A DNA stretch of 64,000 nucleotides from Hygrocybe punicea (lineage: Eukaryota; Basidiomycota; Agaricomycetes; Agaricales; Hygrophoraceae): assembly GCA_963556145.1 (NCBI GenBank), contig OY744464.1:7105508-7169507 (forward strand). Reading direction: 5' to 3'. The notes under the pieces are model-generated. The model did not search any database, was not told the origin of the DNA, and saw nothing but the letters and a program-made list of their open reading frames with translations. Below are positions 13,171 to 25,546 of the stretch, piece by piece (positions within the stretch are counted from its first letter, which is position 1; each line of letters begins with the position of its first letter). A program made the position numbers and the translations under genes.

Positions 13171-13362
13171 TAAGACTTCACGCAGATCTTCCATCACACT
13201 CAATGACTCTCTGTGCTTGACGTTGACCTTTTCCCTTGGGCATTATCGCAGTGTTGTCCTTTATCTTCCAGTAACTCCCTTATCTGTAGAATAACATCAG
13301 ACTATGTACTTTTATTGTATAGCGCACGTCCGTCATCTCCATATCATCGAGACTACACAAAT

Positions 13363-14722
13363 TCAAAGTTTATTTTGAGCGCTCCGTCTGTGGACCTTGC
13401 GGTGCTTCCGACGTTGCTTCTCCTTCTCTCGCAAAAGAGTCTCCAATCTTTGATCAGTTGTATCGAGGCCCTCTGCGATGAGAGCTTTTCGGAAATCTGC
13501 GTTGTACAGCATTGTGTACGCGATCCGCTCGTCTACAGTCAGGCCGCCCGGCGGATGCACTTCGAAGTCGGGTTCCCTAGCATAGCCGATTGTAGCTGTC
13601 GTAATAAGGATCGAGCTAAATAAGGGATATAAGAATCCGTTTTCAGATGGTTGCTATCAACGCACGCCGTGAGACCGAAGACAGGTTTGATACCCCCCGC
13701 CTCTCTCCCCGTCAAAAATTGATGTGATCGAACTTTACCAAGGTTATTCCAATCCGAGTCTGTATAGGTGTGATATTGGACCTCGAGGGTTTCGGGTTCG
13801 GAAGGGAAGGGTGGCGTGGATGTCAGGAAGGAAGCGAGGGGATGGGAAAAGAGGGAAACGACTTCTGCGGTATTAAGGATGGGCTGTGGATGCAATAGTG
13901 AGTCTGAACGCGATAAGACCAGAGAGACGAGTTTACTTTGAGGGTACTGTCTAATATGAGGACGACTACACTGGAAAGAGAATCAGGACAAGTTGTGATA
14001 GAAAACAAAGGCGCTTACGGCGTTACTATAAGTTTGTTCGAGGCCAAGAATGGCTTCAGAACACAGAGCAGTGGTACTTTATCTCGGTCTCGAGGAAGAC
14101 CTATCTGCTTGTAGTGAGAAGAAGTTTATCACCGCCGATTGACATGACGAATTTCACCTCTTCGAAAGCTTCACGCCGCTGTGTAACCATCCACCACCAC
14201 GATCACTGGCATCAAGTCAAACATGGACAGAGATGAGATATATCCGTACCGCAGCGTCCTCCCATGTCCGGTCTATAGGATCAACCTTGCCTCCCGGTAA
14301 CGATGTATCACCTGCGTATGCTCTCAGAGTCGCTGAACGTCTACAATATTACAGAGATGAAGGTGCATTAGTGTGCAACGTGTACCAGGAAACATATCGT
14401 ACCGACTGAGAAGAACATACAAATCACCCATGCGGCCTACGAACAGTGCGACCAGCACCGCTGCACATTGTGACCTCGGAAACTTGATCTTGCGTTTGGG
14501 AGCGCGATACGCAGCTAGATTTCGGAGACAACTTTTTTTTTACATATACGGGGTGCAAAAATGAGCCCCTCCATGTGCAACCACGGTTTCATAACTAATG
14601 TACTGTACGGACTGTTTGGTTTCTTGGCTGAGGGGAGGAATGGGCGCTTGGTTTAAACGTAGTCTTGGCCGGTGAAATCGAAGGAGATTTAATGAACCTC
14701 CGGGTTTGTCGTTTGGAGTCAT
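13363..14722 (-). CDS. Nudix hydrolase, CoA pyrophosphatase (PCD1/NUDT7)-like
   Basis: Predicted to cleave the pyrophosphate bond of CoA or related nucleotides. Exons on the minus strand: 14722-14613, 14531-14403, 14340-14250, 14178-14158, 14104-14019, 13970-13937, 13883-13666 and 13615-13363, giving 313 codons. After a short N-terminal tail come CLRNLAAYR and CAAVLVALFVGR, then a Nudix box spread over three exons: SLPGGKVDPIDRTWEDAA, RREAFEE, IGLPRD. The metal-binding REAFEE glutamates are present. The upstream LRAYAGDTSLPGGK pattern is that of the CoA-specific subgroup. The basic C-terminus (KEKQRRKHRKVHRR) ends in NKL, a weak match to a peroxisomal PTS1 tripeptide. The start is uncertain: the same frame is open to an ATG at 14884, and the first intron acceptor is preceded by a poly-A run. 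Confidence 0.85.
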
Positions 14723-15424
14723 ATAAGCTGTATGTCCGAGATTGTGAAAGGCAATCTGAGTAAACTTCAAGTTTGCAGTCGCCGTGCAGCTTTGCTTGGA
14801 CCCGCCTCTTGAGTCTTCTGACTTGGACGTCTCCTCACTTTTTACTTGACGGTCACTAACAGGTCCGAGTCCAGGTTTGCACACTAAGCTGTATTTCGGG
14901 AGTGGCCAAGATCTGCAACGTGACTGCCGCGTTTGTTTTTACGTGAACGACCGTTCTGCTGGTGGTATCTTGTCACAAGCGGCGACCACTTAACTGCGAT
15001 TGCAAATCAGAAAACACGCTAGTTGCCGTCGAGGCCGCCTCGTGCGCAAGGCACCATAGCCTCCGTCCTGTCAGAAACAGTGCAGAAACGACTATGTAAG
15101 GCGCGATCTCCATCTCTGGAGGCTGTAACTTCATCTTGGAGCGCTGATTTTTGTGTGTCTTAGTCCTGGCATCATATCTTGTTGCAACGTGCAAACCTTG
15201 CAGGATTAGACTCCATGCGATTACCGTACATCGCTTGGGGGGGCTTCTATCACGGTACACCCTTAGCGTGGCTGCGGGTTGTTTACCTCAATGAAACCTC
15301 CTGGCAGCATGCTGGTGCCTAGATAATAAGCTCTGTGTAAGCGTTGAACACCCCCGTCCTGCAGTCGCCCTTCCTTCACTAACGATCGTTCAATCTTCAT
15401 CACTCCTCCAGCTTTCTGTCAACA
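14723..15424. promoter_or_regulatory. Divergent intergenic region between Nudix and WW-like genes
   Basis: The two genes start on opposite strands about 700 bp apart, so this stretch must hold both promoters. A C/T-rich tract at about 15345-15420 (ccttccttcac, cactcctccagc) directly precedes the plus-strand ATG, as is common near fungal start sites. Open frames here on the minus strand may be a 5' extension of the Nudix gene. No RNA gene was seen. Confidence 0.45.
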
Positions 15425-18400
15425 ATGAACAAATCCTTCCGTTCTCGAGTGGGCAACGTCATGCGGCGTTCCTCCGTCATTCTCACCATGTCCCGACCGA
15501 CGACACCGGCGCTTTCCGATTCGGATGCTAACTCTCTAAGCTCTCAAAAGCAGCCAGAGACGGCGGGACTGGTGCCGCCTGTTTCAGAGCCCGTAGTACC
15601 CAGCCCCATTGCAGAATCTCCCGCTCGTGAGGCCCAGGCTCTGGCTGCTGAGCCTGTAGGTATGTCACCGTTGGCGGTGCCTGTCGAGGTCGATCCCACT
15701 ACCGAAAACGCTGCTGAAGTCCCTACCATCGTTGAGGCATCGGCCCCGATCATATCTGTGCCAGACGTCGTCGAGACAGCCCCAGCCCCAATCCCTCCTC
15801 CAACCATGGCAGGACCTGGAGCGTTCACCGACGAACCCGTCGAATTGCCGGAAACACGGGACAAGCTTTCCGATGACGCTCAGGAAGCCAGCGAAGGCCC
15901 TGTCGCCACAGAGTCTCATTACCAACCAGCCCAAGCAAGTGCTTCAGAAGAACGGCCAGATTCCGACGTAGCCCCCATAGAAGAGGATCTACCAACGCTG
16001 CAGATGACATCACCGCCTCTTCCTACCAGTTTCCCAGTTGAAACGGCACACGAATCACAAGATGTTGGATTCAGTCCGCCATTTAATCCCGAAGAGTCGA
16101 CTTCTGTATCCGTACCGATGTATCCTCAATCCTCACTGGAGGAGAGCTATACTCCATTGGCTCCTGCCGCGCACGTAATAGAGGTGGATTGCGACAATCA
16201 AGTGGTGTCATCCGTTGGACAGGGAAACGGGAACGCGAACTATGGTCAGAACGAGGCGTCGAGCGTCAAGTGAGTTTCCAGTGGTGTTTGTCATTTTGAT
16301 GGACTTACATATATGCTTCTGCGTCTGTCAGGATGCCCACAGCAGACCCGTTCGCCGACCCCCACCTCAACATCACTTTTGTCGGTACATCGGAGGATGG
16401 GGTTCAAATGCCTATGTAGGATTCATACTTTTCTCCAGACTCAAGTTCTACATTCATCTATCATTAATCAGACCTGACCACTCGGAGCCGTCATTCCTGG
16501 ATCAGCCTGACGATGCTTTATATGGTCAAATATTGATGCCTCTCCCTGCCTCGCGAGATGTCATGGCTGTTCGGTAAATCACCCGGATAGTATGTCGAAT
16601 CCACCATTTAATGACAATCTTTAGATCAATTCGCAACACTGCTTCTGCATACAGCCTTGGCGGTGGAAAGACCCCAACACCTCATGAAACTGAGTGAGTT
16701 TTTTCTTCTACAATGCATCCTTCAGTCAGTACTAATTGACTGTCATCAGCGAGAGGCGCCCTCTTCTCTCAAGACCGGTAACACCGGGCCACGACAAAGG
16801 CGTTTCCTATCTCCCTCCAGCTGGATCAGGCCACGTCGCCGTATCATCACGCCTGGGACAAAGTTCATCCAGCGTCTCGACCCCATTGTTGCATAATCTC
16901 GGCTGGATTGAGTATGTCCTCCCCGATGCCTCATCGTACTACGTTCACCCTACGCTGCGTGTAACAACTGACATCGACCTGCGCAATACCAAGAAGCTCG
17001 AGGCTGTCTCAGCGTACCTGGACCATAAGGATGCGGGTGCTTCGGTAGGTATGGAGATTTGGCTGCGGGATTCGACCAAAACAAAGCGAGGGTTTGAGCC
17101 TGTGAGGGTTTGGATCGACCATAGGAAGAGAGGTGTTTCATTTGACGTGCCATTGACGAGGGATGGAGTTGCGAGCAAGTCGAAGCACCTGGAGAATGAC
17201 CGTGAGTGCTGGACGAGACCGAAGTCCTACGTACTTGACCAGACTCGCAGGGCTGGACATGGACTATCGTTATTGGTCTTTCGTGGAAGCTCACCCTGCT
17301 CATACCTCCCTTCCCGCGAATGCTCGAGTAGAAGCTGTGGACGCTTTGAGTTGGGCGTATGCAGGTATGTCTACGCGGACTAGCATAATATATTCAAATC
17401 ACTCATATATAATGGGAAACTAGATCGTTTACTTCCTGCACATCAACGAGCGCCACCTCCGTTCACTCAAGAGGAGTGTCAAGAACTTATGAACCTGCTT
17501 CGGACATTTGGCGGTGCGGAATGCCCGATTTTCATGCATCATTTATTTGGTTAATGAATATCCAGACACCCCAGCTGATTCTGGTATACATACGGTGGTC
17601 CACACTCGTATTGTTGCAAGGATTCTTCTACGCGTTGGTGAGTGCATTGGAGCCTCGCAATCTATGGTTTATCTTGTCGTACTTATCCGTAATGACATAG
17701 CGCATTGGCGGCAGATACATTTCCGCCCCAACAAACCTCTTCCTCTCGATGCCACCCACCCGCACAAGCCTGCACGCCGCCGTTCTTTCAGCCGCGCAAT
17801 CGTGGACTTTTCCATCTCATGCCTGTGCCTCGGAATCCCGTACTTTTTTCTCGAGCGCTCGTCCATCTTGCGAGCAGATGAGGAAAGTGGACTTCGGGGT
17901 GCAGGGCCAAAGTTTGTTCTCTGGGCTTGCACCTGTTTAGTGGTGAGTTACGAACTAGGAAATTTCCGGTATTTTTTTTTGAACCGATTACGCGTCGTGT
18001 TCTTTTTTTTTTGTTCAAAGGCTGCAATGGTCCTGAGTACATCTGTGACCTTCCTTTCTTTGCCAGGCTTGGACAACTTCGCGCGGGTTGCTGGCTTCGT
18101 GGCGATTCTTCTCTCGACGGCGAGCATAACGTCCTCGGTCATTGCCCTCTTTCGGTTCAAGTCAGACATTGAACGGGGGATGGCGAATATGGGCGCCGAG
18201 GGATTGGTGATGCAACCTGTACGTGTCCCCCCAAAAAATAATACAACTTTTTCCAATAATAAATCCTTAAACTGACAATGCGTCTATGACTTCGTAGCGG
18301 AGAATTATCGTGTGGTCACTTCCTTTTGTATTCCTTGCGTATTCTTTGACAGCTTTCGTCGTCGGAATTTCCCTGTACTCTTTCCGAGGAGCGGCACCCA

Positions 18401-18516
18401 CGGACCCACGTCAAGTCACACGCCCTTTTGATGACTACACCAAGTGGACAGTTGTGGGGGCGATCGGCGGTTTGGTGTCTGTGTTGACTGCATCGGTTTT
18501 ACTTTCGAGACGTTGA
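15425..18516 (+). CDS. Large protein with disordered N-terminus, WW-like motif and C-terminal membrane helices
   Basis: Exons 15425-16269, 16332-16415, 16472-16573, 16625-16693, 16750-17201, 17251-17364, 17424-17513, 17566-17637, 17701-17942, 18021-18218 and 18298-18516 give 828 codons. Residues ~1-280 are Ser/Pro/Ala/Glu-rich and look disordered. Around residues 410-440 is a WW-like pattern (LGWIEYVLPDASSYYVHP followed by a TTDIDLRN stretch). Residues ~450-590 form a soluble, conserved-looking region (YWSFVEAHP, ALSWAYADRLL). The C-terminal third has four or five strongly hydrophobic segments (SISCLCLGIPYFFL, VLWACTCLVVA, ARVAGFVAILLSTASI, LPFVFLAYSLTAFVV, WTVVGAIGGLVSVLTASV), so it should sit in a membrane with a long cytosolic N-terminus. 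Function unknown; a scaffold or adaptor using the WW-like motif is conceivable but is inference. Confidence 0.8.
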
Positions 18517-19011
18517 GGAAAAGCTTTTGGGTGATTTTATTTATCATATGCTTCTCGATGTCGTTTCTTACTCTTCTCACACTCGTTGCGAAAAAAATAA
18601 TTGTGTTTGCTCCATGGCATAATAAGAAGGCTTATTCTATTTGGCTCCCTGGGGAAGGACCCAATAAGTGGACCAAAGCACACGAGGATTTTTTGTGATC
18701 AAATAATGCGCAAATATCCAGTCACATTTTACCACTGATTTCATATCTATGCGGAATTTGAGAAAAGTTTCATTGTGGCACTAATAGAGGCACTGAGTTA
18801 CAATTGTGGTATACCACAAGTGTTCGTGAGACCATGGTTGACTCTGATGGGTCTGACGATGATTCAGAAGACTACTGTGCCGATCTCTTGATCAACACTG
18901 GATGCAAGCCATAGTATTTCTACTCAAAATATCTTGAAGTTATCTTGAAATTAATCCATGTTACTTTAACATACTATCATTGTAAGAAAAAGTCTAAAAA
19001 CATTTTGAATC
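18517..19011. other. No gene recognised, AT-rich
   Basis: Sequence after the last host gene of the dense block. A short hydrophobic open frame (18444-18698) overlaps the preceding gene in another frame and is a shadow. This marks the start of the transposon-rich part of the window. Confidence 0.4.
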
Positions 19012-19019
19012 ATTGTAAA

Positions 19020-19864
19020 TAGTGTATTGCACGGGTACAGGTAAACCCGTGGGTTTTGCCGCGGGTACAGCCACAGGTGCGGGTATGGGTACAGCAATTT
19101 GTACCCGTGCGATTACCCATACCCGTGGCAGGTAACCCGTGACTACAGGTCACACAAGTGACACGTCGCATTCAAGTTGAACGCGATGTTGAACAACAAG
19201 GCAGAGACCAGTACGAAGCTGGTTCCTGCTAAAGGTGAGTCTTTTCTTTTATATCATTACTTATGAAATTTATTAATAATAGATACAACTACCAAGCAAC
19301 GCAACTGCAGATGAAAATGGCCACAACGAAAATGATGACAATGAAACAATGACAATGAAAATGACAACAACGATGACAATGACACAGTGATGGCGAGTGC
19401 AAGGGCCACAGTGGCAATGCCGGCAATGCCAAGCAACGCAAGACCAGGGGAGTGGTGCACCCACTGCCCGGTTGCCAGGTGAGCTGACGAGAGAATTTCA
19501 TTTGTTTTCCACTTACTAGCAATCCCCCTAGCCCACAAGTATGGCCCACACATCCAACGATGCCGCATCCACCGCCCATCATTCTTTCTGCACACCATGC
19601 TGGGCCAGCCCATTCCACCTCGTGAATGCACGGCGACACGTCAATTGATGTGTGTCTGGTGTCGCAAGGTCGAATAGGTGGTGTGGGCTGGCAAATAGGA
19701 GAGACCTGCGGGTTACCCACAATGGGTACGGGTACGGGTCGGGTGTGGGTAGGAAAAAAAAGACCCGGCACAAAACCCATACCCGTGGTGATGGGTACGG
19801 GTATTCACAGGTATGGGTACGGGTATCCCCGAAAGTACATGAGGGTTACCCGTGCAATACACTA
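19020..19864. mobile_element. hAT-like non-autonomous element 1
   Basis: 845 bp bounded by an 18-bp perfect terminal inverted repeat beginning TAGTGTATTGCACGGGTA, flanked by an exact 8-bp target duplication ATTGTAAA (19012-19019 and 19865-19872). The 8-bp duplication and TAGTG terminus are hAT superfamily hallmarks. Subterminal regions on both sides are packed with ACCCGT/ACGGGT hexamers (about 19026-19140 and 19715-19855). The middle has GACAATGA-like simple repeats and one copy of the ACGTCAATTGA palindromic module. No transposase is encoded, so it must move in trans. Confidence 0.9.
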
Positions 19865-20047
19865 ATTGTAAAGGAAGTTATCATAAAAATATCATGAGTG
19901 TTATCTTACAGCTAATTGCATATCAATGCAGAAATTTTCTTTTTGTAAAATTCCAGTCACCAGCCTGCCATTTCATTGCTGTCCAACAGAACCTGCAAGT
20001 GACAAACAAAGTATCAACACGACTTTGCTTTTTCACCTGGGCCAGCC

Positions 20048-21000
20048 ATGGTTGACTCCAGTCCCAGCCCAGAACCAGATTCATTCAACATAACATTCTC
20101 TCTTCAGTTTACGTATCACACCCTTATCAAACCCAAAGCTGGTTCCAAGGCGCAGCCAAAGGATAAGAAGGATACAAAGACAAAAGAAATATATTTCCCT
20201 GTATCTGAAACCGGGGATGACTATGTCAAATTTCTTGCTGCTATCTTGACAAAGCATGGAGAAATGAAGTATAATAATAAAGTCTCTGATCGGTGCTTTT
20301 TTCCATTCAAGTATATCTGCCCCCCAGCCAAAGTGTATGGCATTTCTACTGTTTTATGATCGAAAACTCACATGTTATGAAGTAAATCTGATGCAATTGA
20401 TGTTGACAACACAAATGATTACAAGGACTTCACACACAGTATACATTCCAAAAAGGTTTGCAAAGTGACTATCCTTGTAGACATGGATGATGTACAGCAG
20501 ATGCTGGTATGTCAGATCTTTCATATATCTCTATCATCAGACTCAATACCATCACAGCATGGCCATGCAAATGACAGCGAGGAGGATGATGATGATGCCG
20601 AAGATGCTGTAAGTCCCCCTGCATAGCGAAAATTTCTCTCTTATTCACAACATTTGTAGGATACCTACAATATGGCTGGACTTACTCCACTTGATCTACA
20701 ATTGGCACACATTTGCACCAAGCTTCAGAAGAAGTGGAAGAATCAAGATGACAAAGGCTTCTCATATCTCAATAGTGATGGATCTCATCTAATCCTGACT
20801 CCCATCATGATGAAGGAATGGATTTGGGCTATCGTAAGTTCCCTATATCCCATTCTTTATATTATCCAAAGCCCATGTTCCAGCATGAATGCCAAGCAAC
20901 AGTAAATGAGCCACCCAATTCACAAGCATTTTATCCAGCCTCCGCCAGGCTTTCCTTCACTCTCGCTCTTCTGGTTCTACACTGGTGCCAACAACCCTGA
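20048..21000 (+). pseudogene. Unknown agaricomycete protein, possibly element-associated, decayed
   Basis: Starts MVDSSPSPEPDSFNITF and continues through a Lys-rich stretch (KAQPKDKKDTKTKE) and YVKFLAAILTKHGEMKY. Apparent introns at about 20311-20382, 20505-20560 and 20610-20660 join it to blocks SDAIDVDNTNDYKDF, VCKVTILVDMDD, an acidic run (NDSEEDDDDAEDA), LDLQLAHICTKLQKKW and LILTPIMMKEWIWAI. I recall similar multi-exon proteins of unknown function, repeated in agaricomycete genomes. The 3' end is not resolved, so the gene is probably truncated near 21000. Confidence 0.45.
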
Positions 21001-21119
21001 ACAATGACATTTAGATGAAGATGACAAGTTCACTATATGGGTATAAGACTCAATGTACCTAGTGTTGGTATGTTTGTCGTGCACTATTACTAGCTTGATG
21101 TCTCCGTCATCTAGTGCGC

Positions 21120-22051
21120 TCAGTTCCCCTTGTTGATAAAAACCAAAAACAAGTGTAAAGGCACACCACGTCGCCGGGCTTCGCTTTGATACGTCAGGAT
21201 TGTTGCAGACCTATTTGAATTTGGATCGCGTATCGTGATCGTCTGGTCTTCATTGCGGTAATTCTTAACAACACTTTCTGTAAGCACGTTGAATGGTCTG
21301 CCCAAAAGGATGTGATATGCCGGGTCACGGATGACATGCATTTGAAGGAATAGAGTAATATTGCCAATTTTACAAGGGACATTTCACGTGAGACCCAGCG
21401 ACTGATCAATCGAACCATTCACCAACTGCATATTGAGACAAATCGCCAGGTTGTAAGGAAGGCTAAACTGATGGCAAATGTCCTCTGACATTGTGACAAT
21501 CTGCAAACCAGGGTCGATAATACTACCGACTTGTTCTTGCCCGTCAACGAGTAAGTTAACAGTGCATAGGACTCGTGATTCCTTTGCGATGGTAAGCACT
21601 TCAGGGATTTTGCCAGGCAATAGGCTCATGAGATAGGTCTCATAGGAGTCAGGAAGAATAATAGGTTGGGTCTCAGTGGAGTCCTTATCGCAGACATCCT
21701 CGCATGTCACGAAAGGAAGTGGGTCCTCGGCGAAGATGTTAGCTTTTACTGGTGAAGCACCAGGAGGTTGGACTCGCTTGGGTGTTATATCATCGCGAAG
21801 TTTGGTACAACAGTCCAGAGAGATTGAGAATAATTCCATCGGTGTGAGCGTGACACAAGGAGTGGCCATAGAGCGCGAATAAATGTCGCTAACAATCTTA
21901 GGGTCCTGGATAGGGGCTTGAGTGCAATATGTGGGTTCTTTATCTTTGTTTTGTTTTGAGGGCAGTCCTGCAAAGTTACGCTTGTGCGGGGGACGGTATG
22001 TGGTTTCCAGTGCAAAAGCGAAAGGATGGATAGGGGGATCAGTGGCAAGAG
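21120..22051 (-). pseudogene. Ty3/gypsy polyprotein fragment: retropepsin region
   Basis: Minus-strand frame continuing the gag below. It reads RPPHKRNF, SRSMATPCVTLTPMEL and then a retroviral-type aspartic protease: LLVDGQEQVGSIIDPGLQ, where the aspartate of IDPG occupies the active-site position (usually DSG), and later ILLGRPF, the conserved protease C-terminal motif. An in-frame TGA at 21384-21386 interrupts the domain before RDPAYHILLGRPF. Reverse transcriptase, RNase H and integrase are absent, since the element ends at about 21120. The glycine after the catalytic residues and the LGRPF motif make the domain call firm; function is lost. Confidence 0.75.
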
Positions 22052-22726
22052 TAGTGATGGTAAGGTTCGGTTCTGAACCTAGGTTCGAACCTGAACCTAC
22101 CTGAACTGAACCTAAGTTCAGTTCAGGGTTTGGGGTAATGCCTGAACTGAACCTAAGGTTCAGTTCAGGGTTCAGCCAAAGTAGGGATCTTGCAAACCTG
22201 GTTCGAACCAGTTCGAACCAGAACCTAATCTTTTATATCTTTGTCTGATTTCTACCAAAATTAGATCACTAGAGTTGCAGTTTTTGTCCAACTATTTATG
22301 GAAATACAATTTCAGTGCTACTGATAATAGTTAATTAATAGATTCAGATTGCTAAGAGTTGTAAACTACTATGATGAGTCCAAGTGCTTCTATGAGACCA
22401 TTTCTGCAAACTAAAATATGCTTTGAAATGTAAAGTTGAAGTCCAGTCTGGGTTTTCAAGGTCTTTCTTCCCTGTTAATTTGATTTTACAGAGCAGCAGG
22501 AACTAAGGGAAAATTTTACATTGAGAAAATTGATCAGCTGGTGCACTTGTATATTCACAGGTTCAGTTCAGGTTCAGACCTTGGTGAACCTGAACTGAAC
22601 CTGGCTGAACCTGAACCTGAGGTTCAGTTCAAGGTTCGGGCTTTAGGCTGAACTGAACCTAAGGTTCAGTTCTAGGTTCGGAATTTCTAGGCCTGAACTG
22701 AACTGAACTGAACCTTACCATCACTA
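22052..22726. mobile_element. hAT-like non-autonomous element 2, inserted in the gypsy remnant
   Basis: 675 bp with 22-bp terminal inverted repeats (TAGTGATGGTAAGGTTC then one mismatch), flanked by 8-bp direct repeats GGCAAGAG (22044-22051) and GGCAGGAG (22727-22734), 7 of 8 identical. Subterminal DNA on both sides is an array of GGTTCAGTTCAGG-type repeats and their complement. The core is AT-rich without coding capacity. It lies between the gag and protease parts of the gypsy remnant, whose reading resumes on both sides, so it inserted into a once-continuous coding sequence. Confidence 0.88.
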
Positions 22727-22734
22727 GGCAGGAG

Positions 22735-23955
22735 CGGTTGTCGTGGCTGGAGAAATATGTTTCATGGTTATGTGATCATGCACAGGCTGAACGGGTGGAT
22801 GAGGTAGACTGTTGGTGGGCGGTGCTGGTTTGCGCTGATGGGGAATTTCAACACCATCAAACTTTACCTTTTTAAGTGCGAAGAGTTCATGCTCAAGTTC
22901 TTCAATGCGCATGTCATTAGAGTGCATCGCTGACGCCAGGACATTGGCATGAATGATGGGAGATACACTGTACATGAACTGGCCAATGTTGTTCGTATTG
23001 GTTTGTTGGTTTGTTGCGCCACAGCTAGTTGACTGGGATTGCGACGATGCCGTTCATTGATGTGCTCCTTCATAGAGTTCCTGGGCATTTGGTGTGGACA
23101 GAATGCACCAGAGGGCAATACAATTTTCTTATTGATATTTTCTCATATGCAGCCTGCATTGATATATTGGATTACTTCTGGGCAGTCCAACCTAAAGTGA
23201 CCAGATTGGTTGCAGAAGTGACAATTGCCATTGCTCGCTGTCGCCGATTGAGTCACTCTCGCAGGAGCCGTCAGAGAAGGATTCTTGGACACGCGCGGTT
23301 CCATAATTTTATTGACCGCTTGAACCACAGTATTGATGATGAGCGTGACTTCGTCCCATTTGATCAAAGAAGTGTCAGAAGAGGTCGTGGACATTGATTT
23401 ACCTTCCCTAGGTGCGTTCGTGGGACCCGTACCATGGAGCACCAACTGCACTGCTGCTTGGATCTCGTGTAATGGATAGGGGTCATTGGGAAAGTGATCG
23501 GGTAACTTTAGTTGTAGCCGCTGTGTAACATGCGTCCAGAGAGACTTCTGAAAGCCACGAATATACATGCAACTTTGCTCAGCTTCGGAAATGTGATTCT
23601 TTTTACAGAGAAATTTTCTGATAGTGAGGAATGCACGATGATAAGCACCAAGCTCTATAATGTTCGCGATCCCCGACTGGTGCTGTTTTTCAATAATTTT
23701 CTCCATATCCAAGATGGACCATTTCCTCTTGTCTTCCGAGCCAGGATATAGCTTATACATGGCTTTTGTAAACTCTTCATAAGTTGATGCTGGCAAGTAC
23801 TCGTCGAGTGTTTCCCAAAGTTTGGTGGTATCTATGTTGAGGTAGCGCAAAGCATATCTCTTCTTGTTGACAGTACCAGCCACTGCGCATGAACCGAATT
23901 GGGCCTCAAGCTCGTCAAAGTACCTGTGAAGTTCGTGTGGGTGCTCAAGTGACAC
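22735..23955 (-). pseudogene. Ty3/gypsy gag fragment with CCHC zinc knuckle
   Basis: Minus-strand frame of 270 codons from 23955 with a gag capsid-like helical region (LRYLNIDTTKLWETLDEYLP, FTKAMYKLYPG, GAYHRAFLTIRKFL) and a nucleocapsid zinc knuckle CHFCNQSGHFRLDCP near the end. An in-frame TGA at 23143-23145 follows AGCI. The frame then continues through VLPSGAFCPHQMP and HINERHRRNP, with a later frame change towards PVQPVHDH next to the hAT insertion. The 5' end is cut off at the junction with a LINE fragment of opposite orientation, and no LTR is seen. Confidence 0.8.
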
Positions 23956-25078
23956 ACCCTCTCCACAGGCCAGTTAGGACTTGCACTAGGCACCTCATTA
24001 TGAGACACAGATCCCCTTTACACATCCTCAATCACATATACAAGATCAAACCGGACAAATTGGAAACAACCGCCGTGAGGGCGGCATGTGAAAATGAGAA
24101 GGCACCCTTTGACATATTTGTTGACCCCTCTAGACAGGACTCTATAAGAAGATGCGAAGACGATCGCTCCGATATAAAAGTCTTTACAGATGGTTCAAAT
24201 ATAGAAGGTGGAGTGGGGGCCGCAGCGGTTCTATACAGGAGGGGTAGGGCAGCTCTGAAGGTGCTGTGATATCACCTAGGGTCTTCTCAGAAGCACACGA
24301 CGCCAGAGGCAGAGATAGTCGGCATGATCCTGGCCCTGAGGCTGATTGAAAAAGAGAAGTCCCCCACCTCCATCTCCATATTCATAGACAGCCAGTCCAC
24401 GCTACTGACGGCGGCTGCCCCCAAGCAGAAGCCTAACCAGCACCTCATCCTAGAGCTACGCAAGCACGTTAGGATACTCAAACATAGGCCAGGTGGATGA
24501 CGTATGCAACTTACGCTAAACTGGATCCTGGCGCACAGCGAAGTAGAGGGAAACGAAAGGGCTGATAAAGAGGCTGTGGAGGGATATAGCAGCACTAAAT
24601 CGAACTTACCTAAATGTTTACAGGAACCTCTACCAAACAATGCATCTGCAGTCAAAGGGCACTACGGCAAGCTCCTCCTGGAAAAGTGGGATGAGACATG
24701 GAAGAAATCCCCAAGATACCGTAAATTCAGCAGGATTGACCCAAGCCCGAGGCTAAAAGACTTTCAGAAAATACAGGCTGAGTTAAACAGATTTCAATCG
24801 TGCGTGCTAACGCAGTTCCGTACAGGGCACGTCCCACTCAACAGATATTTACACAGGATTCAAAAGATCAACACAGATGTCTGCATGGAATGCGGAGAAG
24901 ACACCAAAACAATACACCATTTCATATTTGAGTGCAGGGCACACGATACTGAAAGAAGAAAACTCAGGGCAGCACTCGGCCAAGACGCCATGTTGCTTCA
25001 AATTCTCTTGGCCTCTGCGCCAGGGGCCAAGAAATTTCTGGAATTGGTACAGGAAACAGGACGTTTTCGACAATAACT
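23956..25078 (+). pseudogene. LINE (Tad-like) 3' end: RNase H and C-terminal zinc motif
   Basis: One continuous frame encodes the end of a non-LTR retrotransposon ORF2. The RNase H domain starts IKVFTDGSNIEGGVGAAAV, continues through PEAEIVGMILAL and the DSQSTL block, and ends with LNWILAHSEVEGNERADKEA, covering the catalytic D, E, D and D positions. A CxxC...H motif follows (CMECGEDTKTIHHFIFEC). Two in-frame TGA codons (24267-24269 and 24498-24500) break it, with no frameshift. The 5' part (endonuclease, reverse transcriptase) is missing, as expected for 5'-truncated LINE insertion. A C/T-rich tail follows at about 25095-25135. Confidence 0.82.
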
Positions 25079-25080
25079 AA

Positions 25081-25546
25081 GACAGGTCCCCAGCCTTCTA
25101 TTCCCTCCCTCCCTCCCTCACCCCCCTCCCCCCTGCTCCAGAACGGGAACCTGGTGAATACTCAAAGTTAAGATTGACCTGCACTTACCTACTATCCCTT
25201 TATATATGGATTCTCACCTGTTTGACGCCCCTCCCGTGCAAGCCAGCTCATGGCTGAGCACTTGTTAGTTTCAACCCCGACACGACGTCTTACACCAGAT
25301 GGGAGAGGCTTCCTCATTAGTCACAGTGGGCACCTAAAACACTACAGGATGTGGTGGACCTCTGGGGGGCGTATGCCCATCAGAGGGGCATTTGCAGCTC
25401 GAGGGGCAGGTTTAGGACAGGGTCCAAATTTTTTTAGATAGCTTCCCTGCCTCGCATGTAAAGTCTGACATAGGGTGCACCCTAAGTGAGTATAAATCTG
25501 GACCAAAAAAAGAAGAAAAAAAAAATTGCTGGGTCCTACCAACACG
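25081..25546. other. No gene; pyrimidine-rich and AT tracts
   Basis: Contains the CCCTCCCTCC tract after the LINE end and an A-rich run at 25505-25524. No coding block was recognised. Confidence 0.4.
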
